Part shown: positions 56,145-64,000 of the stretch, piece after piece
Layout of the letters: every line of letters begins with the position of its first letter
Position numbering within the stretch: position 1 is the first letter of the stretch
Origin: Providencia vermicola
GTDB taxonomy: Bacteria; Pseudomonadota; Gammaproteobacteria; Enterobacterales; Enterobacteriaceae
Assembly (NCBI RefSeq): GCF_020381325.1
Contig: NZ_JAGSPI010000009.1
Coordinates: forward strand, 1-64,000
Length of the DNA stretch: 64,000 bases
Reading direction: 5' to 3'
Notes under the pieces: generated by a model
What the model was told of the DNA's origin: nothing
Databases searched by the model: none
What the model saw: the letters and a program-made list of their open reading frames with translations, nothing else
Position numbers and translations under genes: made by a program

Positions 56145-56159
56145 TAATAATGAATATCA
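56145..56159. promoter_or_regulatory. Fur box between fecI and the tonB-like gene
   Basis: TAATAAT-G-AATATCA matches the 7-1-7 Fur core at 12 of 14 positions. It lies in the 200-bp divergent region and could repress both promoters when iron is plentiful. Confidence 0.65.
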
Positions 56160-56213
56160 TTTTTGTTTGTATTATGCCTATAATCTGCAAAAAATAAAGT
56201 CGAGAGGCAGAAT

Positions 56214-56996
56214 ATGAGCAGTATAACGGGCAAGTTAGAACGCCCGATTTTCCGTCCACTGGGCGGTTTGGCGTTGAGTTGTCTTTTCCACGGAACACTA
56301 GCAATTATTTTTATTGGATGGTTTACGTCTTCCATCCCCAAAACAGGCGTATTGCCACCAGCAATTTCTTTGCAACTCGGGGTTTATCAGCTAGAGCAGC
56401 AAGCGGAGCCTGAGGTGAACCATGCGCCTAAACAGCAAGTGGTGACTCGCGAGGAAACCTTGCCAGAAGTGGTGGAAAAAGCAGAGAAATTGCCTGAAAC
56501 TGCACTGGTGGATAACGGTACGTTAACGAAAGTGACGGAGAAAAAACGCCCACCAAAGAAAAAAATGCCTCAAGAGAAAAAAGTGTTTGAAGATGCCCCT
56601 GTGACAACCCAAGAGTCTGCAGTGACATCCGCACCCGCGTCAGGAAGTGAATCCAGCAGCAGTGCAAACTTTTCTAGCAATGCCTCAATGGCAGTAAGTG
56701 GTCACCAAGGGTGGCAAAGCGAAGTCCATCAACGCATTGCAAAAACAAAGCGTTACCCACGAGCAGCGCTGCGTTTTCGCTCAACAGGGGTTTCCCAAGT
56801 GAAAGTGGTGCTGGATAGCAAAGGGGAAGTTGTCACCGCGAGTTTGTTTAATTCGTCAGGCACAAAAATTTTAGATAAAGAGGCCATTGCAACAATTTCA
56901 CGCGCGGCACCTTTTCCAGTACCGCCAGAAACCTTATTAGTTGATGGACGTGTTGAATTTATTGCTCCGATTGTGTTTGATACAACCTCAATTTAA
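56214..56996 (+). CDS. TonB-like energy transducer
   Basis: The 260-residue protein has an N-terminal cytosolic tail, one membrane anchor (about 18-38), a Pro/Lys/Glu-rich periplasmic spacer (about 60-130, including RPPKKKMPQEKK) and a C-terminal TonB domain (about 170-255: QRIAKTKRYPRAALRFRSTG, KEAIATISRAAPFPVPPE). It would energise the receptor encoded divergently. This is probably not the housekeeping TonB, since it is tied to this locus; Fus systems also carry a dedicated TonB (FusB). A Fur box precedes it. Confidence 0.85.
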   Translation: MSSITGKLERPIFRPLGGLALSCLFHGTLAIIFIGWFTSSIPKTGVLPPAISLQLGVYQLEQQAEPEVNHAPKQQVVTREETLPEVVEKAEKLPETALVDNGTLTKVTEKKRPPKKKMPQEKKVFEDAPVTTQESAVTSAPASGSESSSSANFSSNASMAVSGHQGWQSEVHQRIAKTKRYPRAALRFRSTGVSQVKVVLDSKGEVVTASLFNSSGTKILDKEAIATISRAAPFPVPPETLLVDGRVEFIAPIVFDTTSI

Positions 56997-56999
56997 GCG

Positions 57000-57755
57000 C
57001 TATTTTTCCGATTGTGACGGCTTGCGTTTTGACGCAGGCCGTTTTGGTCGATAAGGACGAGGCTCTTTTTTGCGCCGCAATCGGACTGGTTTTGCGCGAA
57101 TAGCCGGCTCATCGCTTTGGTTATCTACTTCATTTTCTTCGTTATTTTCTTCAGTATTTACCACTAACGGTGGTGGCTGTTTGTGGCCTTTCTTTTTCTT
57201 CAATTTCAGTAAGGTATTGGCCAAAACAAAACCTATGCACAACGCGAATAAAATAAAAATACGTAATACATTGGTGCTGTTATCTGCTTGCTGAATTTCC
57301 GCTGCCAGCAATTCGGTATCAATTGTCAGGCGTAAGTAGCCTTTCGGTTCTTTCGCGCCTTGAATAGGGACAACGAGTTGATATTGAAAGTTTTGCAGCG
57401 AAGAATTATTGTCAATGGCAAGGCGTTCTTTGACTGTTGTTGGTTCTCCAACTTGAGTGACCAATGTCCCACTCGCGGTGTAGATACTCGCATCTAAAAT
57501 ATAGCGGTCTTTTGCCACATTATTTAAATTGGCATTAATTCGTTCCAAATTAAAATCTTTGCTGCCAGGAACAATATAATCAGATAAGCTGAAAGCAACC
57601 TGTTCAGCAAGAACATAAGTCAATTGTTTAAATTGCTCGATTCGGCTTTGATTTTGGCTATAACCTAAATAGGAAATGCCGTGCATCAGTAAAGTTACCA
57701 GCGCAACGCAGATAACGATAATGACAGTTTTATGTAGCCTGAAGGTGCGTTTCAT
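57000..57755 (-). CDS. ytjB: YtjB/AhpA family membrane protein
   Basis: This 251-residue protein has an N-terminal membrane helix (about 10-32), a periplasmic domain (about 35-165) and a second helix (about 164-182), followed by a long basic Pro/Arg/Lys-rich cytosolic tail. It matches E. coli YtjB (Smp) in position, divergent from serB, and in layout, but the tail is longer. Its function is unclear. It is convergent with the tonB-like gene, with a gap of only 3 bp. Confidence 0.88.
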   Translation of the reverse strand: MKRTFRLHKTVIIVICVALVTLLMHGISYLGYSQNQSRIEQFKQLTYVLAEQVAFSLSDYIVPGSKDFNLERINANLNNVAKDRYILDASIYTASGTLVTQVGEPTTVKERLAIDNNSSLQNFQYQLVVPIQGAKEPKGYLRLTIDTELLAAEIQQADNSTNVLRIFILFALCIGFVLANTLLKLKKKKGHKQPPPLVVNTEENNEENEVDNQSDEPAIRAKPVRLRRKKEPRPYRPKRPASKRKPSQSEK

Positions 57756-57946
57756 TGCTTTATTGGTGCTCTCGACTTATTTTGAGTATAAAGATAGCCT
57801 TATACTCAAGTAATAGGGGTTTATATTTCGTTTTCACAGTAAAAACGTAAGGTTATAAAGCCTTAAAGTTTAGTATAGTGGCTTCGTTCGGCTACTCGCA
57901 ACACATCATTATAAAAAAGTTATTTCGATTACAGGAGCGCATTTTC

Positions 57947-58924
57947 ATGTCAACGAGTTTGACCTATTGTTACCTACCCGACGAAATCCAAAAATGGCCT
58001 GGTTTGCCTCTCTCTTTAAGTGGGGAAGAAGTGATGCCCCTTGATTATCGTGCTGGTGACAGTGGGTGGTTGCTCTATGGTCGCGGTTTAGATAAAGCGA
58101 GGATTAGTAATTTCCAACAACGTCTAGGAATTGCGATTGTGATTGTGTCTTCATGGCGCATTGATGACTACCAAGTTGTAAGGATAGCAGGCAGCATCAC
58201 GCCAAGAATTAAAAAGCTCGCTGACGAATGTCTATTAGACGTGGTGCCATTAGGGCAAATCCCGCGCTTACGTTCTCCGGGGATATTGTTGATGGATATG
58301 GACTCCACTGCTATCCAAATCGAATGTATTGATGAAATCGCTCGCTTAGCAGGGGTAGGTGAGCAAGTGGCCGAGGTCACTGAGCGTGCAATGCAGGGGG
58401 AACTGGATTTTACCGAAAGCCTACGTGCCCGTGTCGCATTATTGGAAGGCGCAGATGCAGCTATCTTAGATAAAGTCTTAGAAACACTGCCATTAATGCC
58501 TGGGTTAACGAACCTTGTTCGTAAGCTACAAGCGATGAACTGGCATATTGCAATAGCCTCAGGCGGTTTTACGTTTTTCGCCGACAACCTAAAACAAAAA
58601 CTCAAATTAGTGGCGGCTGTCGCGAATCAGCTTGAAGTGAAAAATGGCAAGCTAACAGGGAAAGTTAAAGGGCCGATTGTTGATGCAAAATATAAAGCGC
58701 AAACCCTAGTAAAACTGGCGGAAAAACTCGAGATCCCAATAGAGCAAACCGTGGCGATCGGCGATGGTGCCAATGACCTAAAAATGATCCGCAAGGCAGG
58801 TCTAGGCATAGCGTACCATGCGAAACCAAAGGTATATGCGAGAGCAAAAGTGGCGATTCGTCATGCGGATCTCATGGGGGTGTTGTGTGTATTAAGCGGG
58901 GGCCTGAAGCACGAGGAACGCTAA
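57947..58924 (+). CDS. serB: Phosphoserine phosphatase
   Basis: SerB releases serine from phosphoserine in the last step of serine synthesis. The 325-residue HAD enzyme shows MDMDSTAIQIECIDEIA (nucleophile Asp), ASGGFTFF (motif II Ser), KGPIVDAKYKA (motif III Lys) and IGDGANDLKMI (motif IV). The N-terminal third matches the E. coli ACT-like region. The start at 57947 is preceded by AGGAG. Confidence 0.96.
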   Translation: MSTSLTYCYLPDEIQKWPGLPLSLSGEEVMPLDYRAGDSGWLLYGRGLDKARISNFQQRLGIAIVIVSSWRIDDYQVVRIAGSITPRIKKLADECLLDVVPLGQIPRLRSPGILLMDMDSTAIQIECIDEIARLAGVGEQVAEVTERAMQGELDFTESLRARVALLEGADAAILDKVLETLPLMPGLTNLVRKLQAMNWHIAIASGGFTFFADNLKQKLKLVAAVANQLEVKNGKLTGKVKGPIVDAKYKAQTLVKLAEKLEIPIEQTVAIGDGANDLKMIRKAGLGIAYHAKPKVYARAKVAIRHADLMGVLCVLSGGLKHEER

Positions 58925-59050
58925 ATATTCTTCATATTTCGTGCTGTGGCGGTGTTGGCTTCACTCGGCTGCTTGGGTCACATACTTGTGTATGCTCCCC
59001 AAAACATCCTCCTTTGCCGCCTTGCCACAACACGAACTATTTTGAATATT
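58924..59050. repeat. ERIC repeat copy (serB downstream)
   Basis: A 127-bp imperfect palindrome runs from AATATTC to GAATATT with inner arms GTGCTGTGGCGG / CCGCCTTGCCACAACAC and the core GGGTCACATACTTGTGTATGCTCCCC. Length equals the classical 127-bp ERIC unit. It begins at the serB stop codon. Confidence 0.85.
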
Positions 59051-59084
59051 ATGAGATTGATTTAACGTTAAATTAAGAGATAAA

Positions 59085-59170
59085 AGAGTTTGCTGTGGCG
59101 GTGTTGGCTTCACTCGGCTGCTTGGGTCACATACTTGTGTATTCTCCCGAAGACATCCTCTTTTGCCGCC
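59085..59170. repeat. Truncated ERIC repeat copy
   Basis: This copy repeats the GCTGTGGCGGTGTTGGCTTCACTCGG arm and core of the preceding element but stops at TTTTGCCGCC, lacking most of the right arm. It joins directly to the next copy at about 59171. Confidence 0.8.
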
Positions 59171-59297
59171 TTATTCTTCATGGTTTGCGCTGTAGCGGTG
59201 TTGGCTGCGCTCGCTAACCCTAGTCACATACTGGTGTATGCTCCTAGGGCTTAGCTTCACTTGCCGCCTTGCTACAACACAACCCATTTTGAATATT
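59171..59297. repeat. ERIC repeat copy upstream of radA
   Basis: A full 127-bp copy carries the core CCCTAGTCACATACTGGTGTATGCTCCTAGGG, the clearest match here to the ERIC centre. It ends GAATATT about 97 bp before the radA start. The whole 58925-59393 gap is essentially repeats plus the radA promoter. Confidence 0.85.
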
Positions 59298-59393
59298 AAG
59301 CTAATTTAATTTTCGAGATTTCAAGACTAAAGAACATTAGAACACTGTGGTTCGTCGGTTGTAATACAGAATAATTTTAACGAGGAGTTTGGT

Positions 59394-60779
59394 GTGGCGA
59401 AAGGGGTGAAAAGGGCGTTTGTCTGTAATGAATGCGGGGCGGATTATCCGCGTTGGCAGGGGCAATGCAGTGCTTGCCATGCATGGAATACGATTACGGA
59501 AGTGCGTCTTGCCTCAACAAACTCGGCTTCACGTAATGACCGTTTAACGGGATATGCAGGGAATGCGGCGGGGGTGAGTAAAGTTCAGAAACTCTCTGAT
59601 ATCAGCCTTGAAGAATTGCCTCGCTTTACGACAGGTTTTAAAGAGTTTGACCGTGTATTAGGCGGTGGTGTCGTGCCAGGAAGTGCTATTCTGATCGGCG
59701 GAAACCCAGGAGCGGGTAAAAGTACCTTACTGCTGCAAACCATGTGTTTGTTATCTCGCGAAATGAAAACCCTGTATGTCACGGGGGAAGAGTCATTGCA
59801 ACAGGTGGCGATGCGCGCGCACCGATTAGGTTTGCCGACAGATTCGCTCAATATGCTCTCTGAGACCAGCATCGAACAAATTTGTTTAACCGCAGAGCAA
59901 GAACAGCCCAAATTAATGGTGATTGACTCCATCCAGGTGATGCATATGGCGGATATTCAATCGTCACCAGGCAGTGTTGCGCAAGTTCGTGAAACGGCAG
60001 CCTATTTAACGCGTTTTGCTAAAACGCGCGGTGTCGCCATCATTATGGTGGGTCACGTGACCAAAGACGGATCTCTGGCAGGGCCCAAAGTGCTTGAACA
60101 CTGTATTGACTGCTCAATTATGCTAGATGGTGATGCAGATAACCGTTTCCGGACTTTACGCAGCCATAAAAACCGTTTTGGGGCAGTGAATGAATTAGGG
60201 GTGTTTGCGATGACAGAGCAAGGCCTCAAAGAAGTGAGCAATCCCTCCGCGATTTTCTTAAGTCGTGGCGATGAAATTACGTCTGGGAGTTCCGTGATGG
60301 TGGTATGGGAAGGAACGCGCCCACTGCTGGTGGAAATCCAAGCGCTGGTCGATCACTCAATGATGTCGAACCCACGCCGTGTTGCGGTTGGTTTAGAGCA
60401 AAACCGCTTAGCTATTTTATTGGCGGTGTTGCACCGCCACGGTGGTTTGCAAATGTCGGATCAAGACGTGTTTGTGAATGTAGTTGGGGGCGTAAAAGTG
60501 ACTGAAACCAGTGCTGATCTCGCTTTACTATTGTCTCTCGTATCCAGTTTCCGTGACAGGCCATTACCGCGTGACCTTGTTGTCTTTGGCGAAGTCGGGT
60601 TGGCGGGTGAAATTCGTCCAGTACCAAGTGGGCAAGAGCGTATTTCAGAGGCGGCAAAACACGGTTTTAAACGCGCTATTGTCCCCCATGCCAATATGCC
60701 GAAAAAATCACCACCAGATATGAAAGTGTATGGGGTGAAGAAATTAGCGGATGCATTAAGTATTTTGGATGAGCTATAA
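59394..60779 (+). CDS. radA: DNA repair protein RadA
   Basis: RadA is a RecA-like branch-migration ATPase acting in recombination. The 461 residues show the N-terminal C4 zinc finger (CNECGADYPRWQGQCSAC), Walker A GGNPGAGKST (about 98-107), Walker B LMVIDS, the RadA-specific KNRFG motif and a C-terminal Lon-like domain (VNVVGGVKVTETSADLA). Start is GTG, preceded by CGAGGAG. It runs into nadR after 24 bp, as in E. coli. Confidence 0.96.
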   Translation: MAKGVKRAFVCNECGADYPRWQGQCSACHAWNTITEVRLASTNSASRNDRLTGYAGNAAGVSKVQKLSDISLEELPRFTTGFKEFDRVLGGGVVPGSAILIGGNPGAGKSTLLLQTMCLLSREMKTLYVTGEESLQQVAMRAHRLGLPTDSLNMLSETSIEQICLTAEQEQPKLMVIDSIQVMHMADIQSSPGSVAQVRETAAYLTRFAKTRGVAIIMVGHVTKDGSLAGPKVLEHCIDCSIMLDGDADNRFRTLRSHKNRFGAVNELGVFAMTEQGLKEVSNPSAIFLSRGDEITSGSSVMVVWEGTRPLLVEIQALVDHSMMSNPRRVAVGLEQNRLAILLAVLHRHGGLQMSDQDVFVNVVGGVKVTETSADLALLLSLVSSFRDRPLPRDLVVFGEVGLAGEIRPVPSGQERISEAAKHGFKRAIVPHANMPKKSPPDMKVYGVKKLADALSILDEL

Positions 60780-60803
60780 CGCTTAGAGCAAAAAGGAAAA
60801 ACC

Positions 60804-62039
60804 ATGGCTGAATTTGACTATCTAAAAAACGCGATCAAAAGAGCGGGCTATACGCTTCAACAGGTTGCGGATGCGACAGATATGACCAAAGGCTATCTCA
60901 GCCAGTTGATTAACGACAAAATTAAGAGCCCAAGTGCCCAAAAAATCGCCGCGCTTCATCGCTTTCTTGGGTTGGAATTCCCCAATCAGCAAAAAACGAT
61001 TGGTGTGGTTTTTGGTAAATTTTACCCGCTACATACGGGGCATATCTATCTTATTCAGCGGGCGTGTAGCCAAGTGGATGAGTTGCACATTATTTTGTGC
61101 CACGATGAACCTCGTGATAAAGAGCTGTTCGTCAATAGCTCCATGTCCCAACAGCCTACGGTGAGCGACAGATTGCGTTGGTTGCTACAAACCTTTAAAT
61201 ATCAAAAAAATATTCATATTCATTCGTTTGATGAACAAGGTATCGAGCCTTATCCACACGGTTGGGAAGTGTGGAGCGATGGAATGAAAGGCTTTTTGAA
61301 AAAGCACAATATTAATCCAAGTTTTATTTATTCAGGGGAAGCGAACGATGCCCCCCGCTATAAGAAATACTTGGGTATTGAAACCATTCTCATCGACCCA
61401 GAACGCACGTTTATGAATATCAGCGGTAATCAAATCCGCCAAGCGCCATTTCGTTATTGGGAATATATTCCGACTGAAGTGAAGCCATTCTTTGTGCGTA
61501 AAGTGGCGATTTTAGGTGGTGAATCTAGTGGGAAATCCACACTGGTCAATAAGTTGGCCAATATCTTTAATACATCCAGTGCTTGGGAATATGGCCGTGA
61601 TTATGTTTTTAGCCATTTAGGTGGTGACGAAATGGCGCTGCAATATTCGGATTATGACAAAATCGCGCTGGGGCATGCTCAATATATTGATTTTGCAGTA
61701 AAATATGCGAATAAAGTGGCGTTTATCGATACAGACTTTGTGACCACGCAAGCATTCTGTTTACGTTATGAAGGTAAAGAGCATCCATTTGTTCAAGCGC
61801 TAATCGATGAGTATCGATTTGATTTGGTTATCGTTCTAGAGAACAACACGCCATGGGTCGCCGATGGCTTGAGAAGTTTAGGCAGCGACAAAGACCGAAA
61901 AGCGTTTCAAAATTTACTCATTGAAATGCTTAAGAAAAATAATATTGAGTTTGTCCGTGTGGAGTCCTCAGACTACGATACGCGCTTCTTGGAGTGTATC
62001 TCATTAGTTCAACAGTTACTGATGTTGGACGAACTATAA
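60804..62039 (+). CDS. nadR: NadR: NAD regulator, NMN adenylyltransferase and ribosylnicotinamide kinase
   Basis: This trifunctional protein of 411 residues has an N-terminal HTH (about 5-55: TLQQVADATDMTKGYLSQLIND), a nucleotidyltransferase domain (about 60-225 with GKFYPLHTGH and ISGNQIR) and a C-terminal kinase domain (about 230-405 with Walker A GGESSGKST). It represses NAD synthesis genes and salvages nicotinamide riboside. Length and order match E. coli NadR. Confidence 0.95.
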   Translation: MAEFDYLKNAIKRAGYTLQQVADATDMTKGYLSQLINDKIKSPSAQKIAALHRFLGLEFPNQQKTIGVVFGKFYPLHTGHIYLIQRACSQVDELHIILCHDEPRDKELFVNSSMSQQPTVSDRLRWLLQTFKYQKNIHIHSFDEQGIEPYPHGWEVWSDGMKGFLKKHNINPSFIYSGEANDAPRYKKYLGIETILIDPERTFMNISGNQIRQAPFRYWEYIPTEVKPFFVRKVAILGGESSGKSTLVNKLANIFNTSSAWEYGRDYVFSHLGGDEMALQYSDYDKIALGHAQYIDFAVKYANKVAFIDTDFVTTQAFCLRYEGKEHPFVQALIDEYRFDLVIVLENNTPWVADGLRSLGSDKDRKAFQNLLIEMLKKNNIEFVRVESSDYDTRFLECISLVQQLLMLDEL

Positions 62040-62050
62040 ATCCCCCAATA

Positions 62051-62080
62051 AAAACGGTGCTATTTGGGCACCGTTTTATT
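62051..62080 (+). terminator. Terminator of radA-nadR
   Basis: The 10-bp stem AAAACGGTGC / GCACCGTTTT has a 7-base loop and a following T/A tract, 12 bp after the nadR stop. Confidence 0.88.
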
Positions 62081-62132
62081 ACCTCTATCCCTTAAAAGCG
62101 CAGACGTTAGAAGAATTAAGCGGCAATTCATT

Positions 62133-62250
62133 ATATTCAAAATAATTCGGCTTGCAGGTAGGCGGCGAGTGAAACTAAGCCCTAGGAGCATACATCAGTA
62201 TGTGACTAGGGTTAGTAAACGAAGCCAACATCGCTGCAAGCCGAAGAATA
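62133..62250. repeat. ERIC repeat copy, inverted orientation (nadR-ettA)
   Basis: An imperfect palindrome has arms ATTCGGCTTGCAGG / CTGCAAGCCGAAGAAT and core CCCTAGGAGCATACATCAGTATGTGACTAGGG, the reverse of the radA upstream copy. It lies between two convergent genes. Confidence 0.82.
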
Positions 62251-62257
62251 AAGAAGA

Positions 62258-63925
62258 TTACTTCGTCATTCTTTTGTATTTCATCCGATGCGGCTGCAAC
62301 GCTTCTGCACCTAACGTCCGCTTCTTGTAATCTTCATACTCAGAGAAGTTACCTTCGAAGAACGTAATATTACCTTCATCTTGATAATCAATGATATGCG
62401 TAGCGATACGGTCAAGGAACCAACGGTCATGGGAAATAACCATTGCACAACCTGGGAACTCTAACAGCGCATTTTCTAATGCACGTAAAGTTTCTACGTC
62501 GAGGTCGTTGGTTGGTTCATCGAGTAACAGCACGTTACCGCCCACTTGCAGCAGTTTTGCTAAGTGTAAACGACCACGCTCACCACCAGATAGCTCGCCA
62601 ACACGTTTACCTTGGTCAACGCCTTTAAAGTTAAAGCGGCCAACGTAAGCACGGCTTGGGATCTCGAAATTGCCGATGCGCATGATGTCTTGTCCGTTAG
62701 AAATTTCTTCCCATACGGTTTTGCTGTCATCCATTGAGTCACGGAATTGGTCAACAGACGCAATTTTTACTGTCTCACCCAAGGTGACTGTGCCTGAGTC
62801 AGGTTGCTCTTGGCCTGAAATCATACGGAACAGAGTGGACTTACCCGCACCGTTTGGACCGATAATCCCAACAATGGCCCCTTTAGGAATGGAAAAATTC
62901 AGGTTATCGATTAATACGCGGTCGCCATAAGATTTGCTGAGGTTTTCAACTTCGATCACTTTGTCACCTAAACGTGGTCCAGGTGGAATAAAGAGTTCGC
63001 TTGTTTCATTACGTTTTTGATATTCAACGTTATTAAGTTCTTCAAAACGAGCCAGACGCGCCTTACCTTTCGATTGACGGCCTTTTGGATTTTGGCGGAT
63101 CCATTCAAGTTCTTTCTCGATAGACTTACGGCGAGCGGCTTCAGTTGATGCTTCTTGCGCCAAACGTTCATCTTTTTGCTCAAGCCATGAAGAATAGTTG
63201 CCTTCCCATGGAATACCTTCGCCACGGTCAAGTTCGAGGATCCAACCGGCAACGTTATCTAAGAAGTAACGGTCATGCGTGATGGCCACAACGGTGCCTT
63301 CGTAGTCATGTAAGAAGCGCTCTAACCACGCAACGGATTCGGCATCCAAGTGGTTGGTTGGCTCATCGAGCAGCAGCATGTCTGGTTTTTCCAGCAGCAG
63401 GCGGCAAATTGCCACACGGCGGCGTTCACCCCCAGAGAGGTTTTCGATTTTTGCATCCCAAGCGGGTAAACGCAGCGCATCAGCGGCACGTTCCAGTTGG
63501 TTATCTAAATTGTGGCCATCTTGCGCGGAAATAATCGCTTCTAACTCACCTTGTTCTTTGGCCAGTTTATCGAAATCTGCACCTTCCTCAGCGTAAGCTG
63601 CGTAAACTTCATCTAAACGTGTTAATGCACGTTTAACTTCGCCAACAGCCTCTTCCACTGCTTCACGCACTGTGTGCTCAAGGTTTAGTTTAGGTTCCTG
63701 TGGTAAGTAGCCAATTTTTAAACCAGGTTGTGGGCGTGCTTCACCTTCGATATCGGTATCAATACCCGCCATGATGCGCAGTAATGTTGATTTACCCGCA
63801 CCGTTGAGACCTAAAACACCGATCTTAGCCCCTGGGAAGAAGCTCAGAGAGATATTTTTTAAAATATGACGTTTCGGTGGAACAATCTTTCCAACTCGAT
63901 ACATACTATAAACGAATTGAGCCAA
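62258..63925 (-). CDS. ettA: Energy-dependent translational throttle protein EttA
   Basis: EttA is an ABC-F ATPase that binds the ribosomal E site and gates early elongation by ADP/ATP ratio. The 555 residues contain two ABC domains: Walker A GLNGAGKST and GPNGAGKST, signatures LSGGERRR and LSGGERGR, and Walker B LLLDEPTNHLD and LLLDEPTNDLD. An arm insertion lies in the first domain and a charged linker between them. The TTG start at 63925 reproduces exactly the E. coli N-terminus (AQFVYSMYRVGK) and length; further upstream codons are in frame but match nothing. Confidence 0.95.
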   Translation of the reverse strand: MAQFVYSMYRVGKIVPPKRHILKNISLSFFPGAKIGVLGLNGAGKSTLLRIMAGIDTDIEGEARPQPGLKIGYLPQEPKLNLEHTVREAVEEAVGEVKRALTRLDEVYAAYAEEGADFDKLAKEQGELEAIISAQDGHNLDNQLERAADALRLPAWDAKIENLSGGERRRVAICRLLLEKPDMLLLDEPTNHLDAESVAWLERFLHDYEGTVVAITHDRYFLDNVAGWILELDRGEGIPWEGNYSSWLEQKDERLAQEASTEAARRKSIEKELEWIRQNPKGRQSKGKARLARFEELNNVEYQKRNETSELFIPPGPRLGDKVIEVENLSKSYGDRVLIDNLNFSIPKGAIVGIIGPNGAGKSTLFRMISGQEQPDSGTVTLGETVKIASVDQFRDSMDDSKTVWEEISNGQDIMRIGNFEIPSRAYVGRFNFKGVDQGKRVGELSGGERGRLHLAKLLQVGGNVLLLDEPTNDLDVETLRALENALLEFPGCAMVISHDRWFLDRIATHIIDYQDEGNITFFEGNFSEYEDYKKRTLGAEALQPHRMKYKRMTK

Positions 63926-64000
63926 GTTATTTACCTTTTGTTTTATAAAGGGAATTTTAATTTTATGCAGCTTTATGTACTTCAAGGGGAAATACCCTAA

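Noticed and set aside
59585-59932. Minus-strand open frame of 115 codons
   Set aside because: It is antisense to radA with no recognisable domain; radA fully explains the sequence.
63926-63985. Longer ettA reading frame with 20 extra N-terminal residues
   Set aside because: The extra residues match nothing in EttA, while the TTG at 63925 gives the exact family length and N-terminus.

Overview
The window looks like a chromosome segment of an AT-rich gammaproteobacterium of the order Enterobacterales, most likely the Morganellaceae and probably Providencia. This rests on gene order, ERIC-type intergenic repeats, base composition and protein resemblance; no search was run. It opens with the 3' end of a 5S rRNA gene, so an rrn operon lies just upstream. 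A gene-poor stretch with degenerate ~104-bp tandem repeats follows.

Region 1 (1.2-9.6 kb): an aromatic amino acid lyase homologue that seems to have lost the MIO-forming triad, idi, the nitrate sensor pair narXL (with an upstream FNR-like box), the membrane protein YedI, a WaaH/YibD-like LPS-core glycosyltransferase and a nucleoside hydrolase. Region 2 (9.8-18.2 kb): a probable amine catabolic cluster: LuxR regulator, FAD amine oxidase, cupin, PadA/FeaB-like aldehyde dehydrogenase, ygfF-like SDR, a second LuxR regulator, an APC permease and a small protein of unknown function. Region 3 (18.2-22.6 kb): a Fur-box-preceded exported Fes-type esterase, Pho-box-preceded phoA, a GNAT enzyme and Fur-box-preceded yjjZ.

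From 22.3 kb to the end the E. coli order yjjZ - leu tRNAs - rsmC - holD - rimI - prfC - osmY slot - yjjU - yjjV - deoCABD - ytjB - serB - radA - nadR - ettA is kept, with three different cargoes. Between rimI and prfC sits a carnitine-to-trimethylamine cluster (BCCT transporter, cntA, a semialdehyde dehydrogenase, cntB, an HTH-PAS regulator, a LysR regulator and a DmlA-like dehydrogenase). Before deoC lies a CNT nucleoside permease; both the permease and deoC have tandem CRP-like sites exactly 52 bp apart, as in CytR-controlled promoters. Between deoD and ytjB lie a reduced ccdAB pair, an acetyltransferase, an AT-rich orphan gene, and a likely protein-iron piracy locus (FecI/FecR, STN-type TonB-dependent receptor, SbmA-like ABC transporter, M16 protease, divergent TonB) resembling yddAB-pqqL and the Fus ferredoxin uptake system.

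The strongest candidates for new biology are the FecIR-controlled Fus-like locus, the MIO-less lyase homologue, the amine cluster, the HTH-PAS regulator of the carnitine cluster, and the orphan gene at 45.8 kb.
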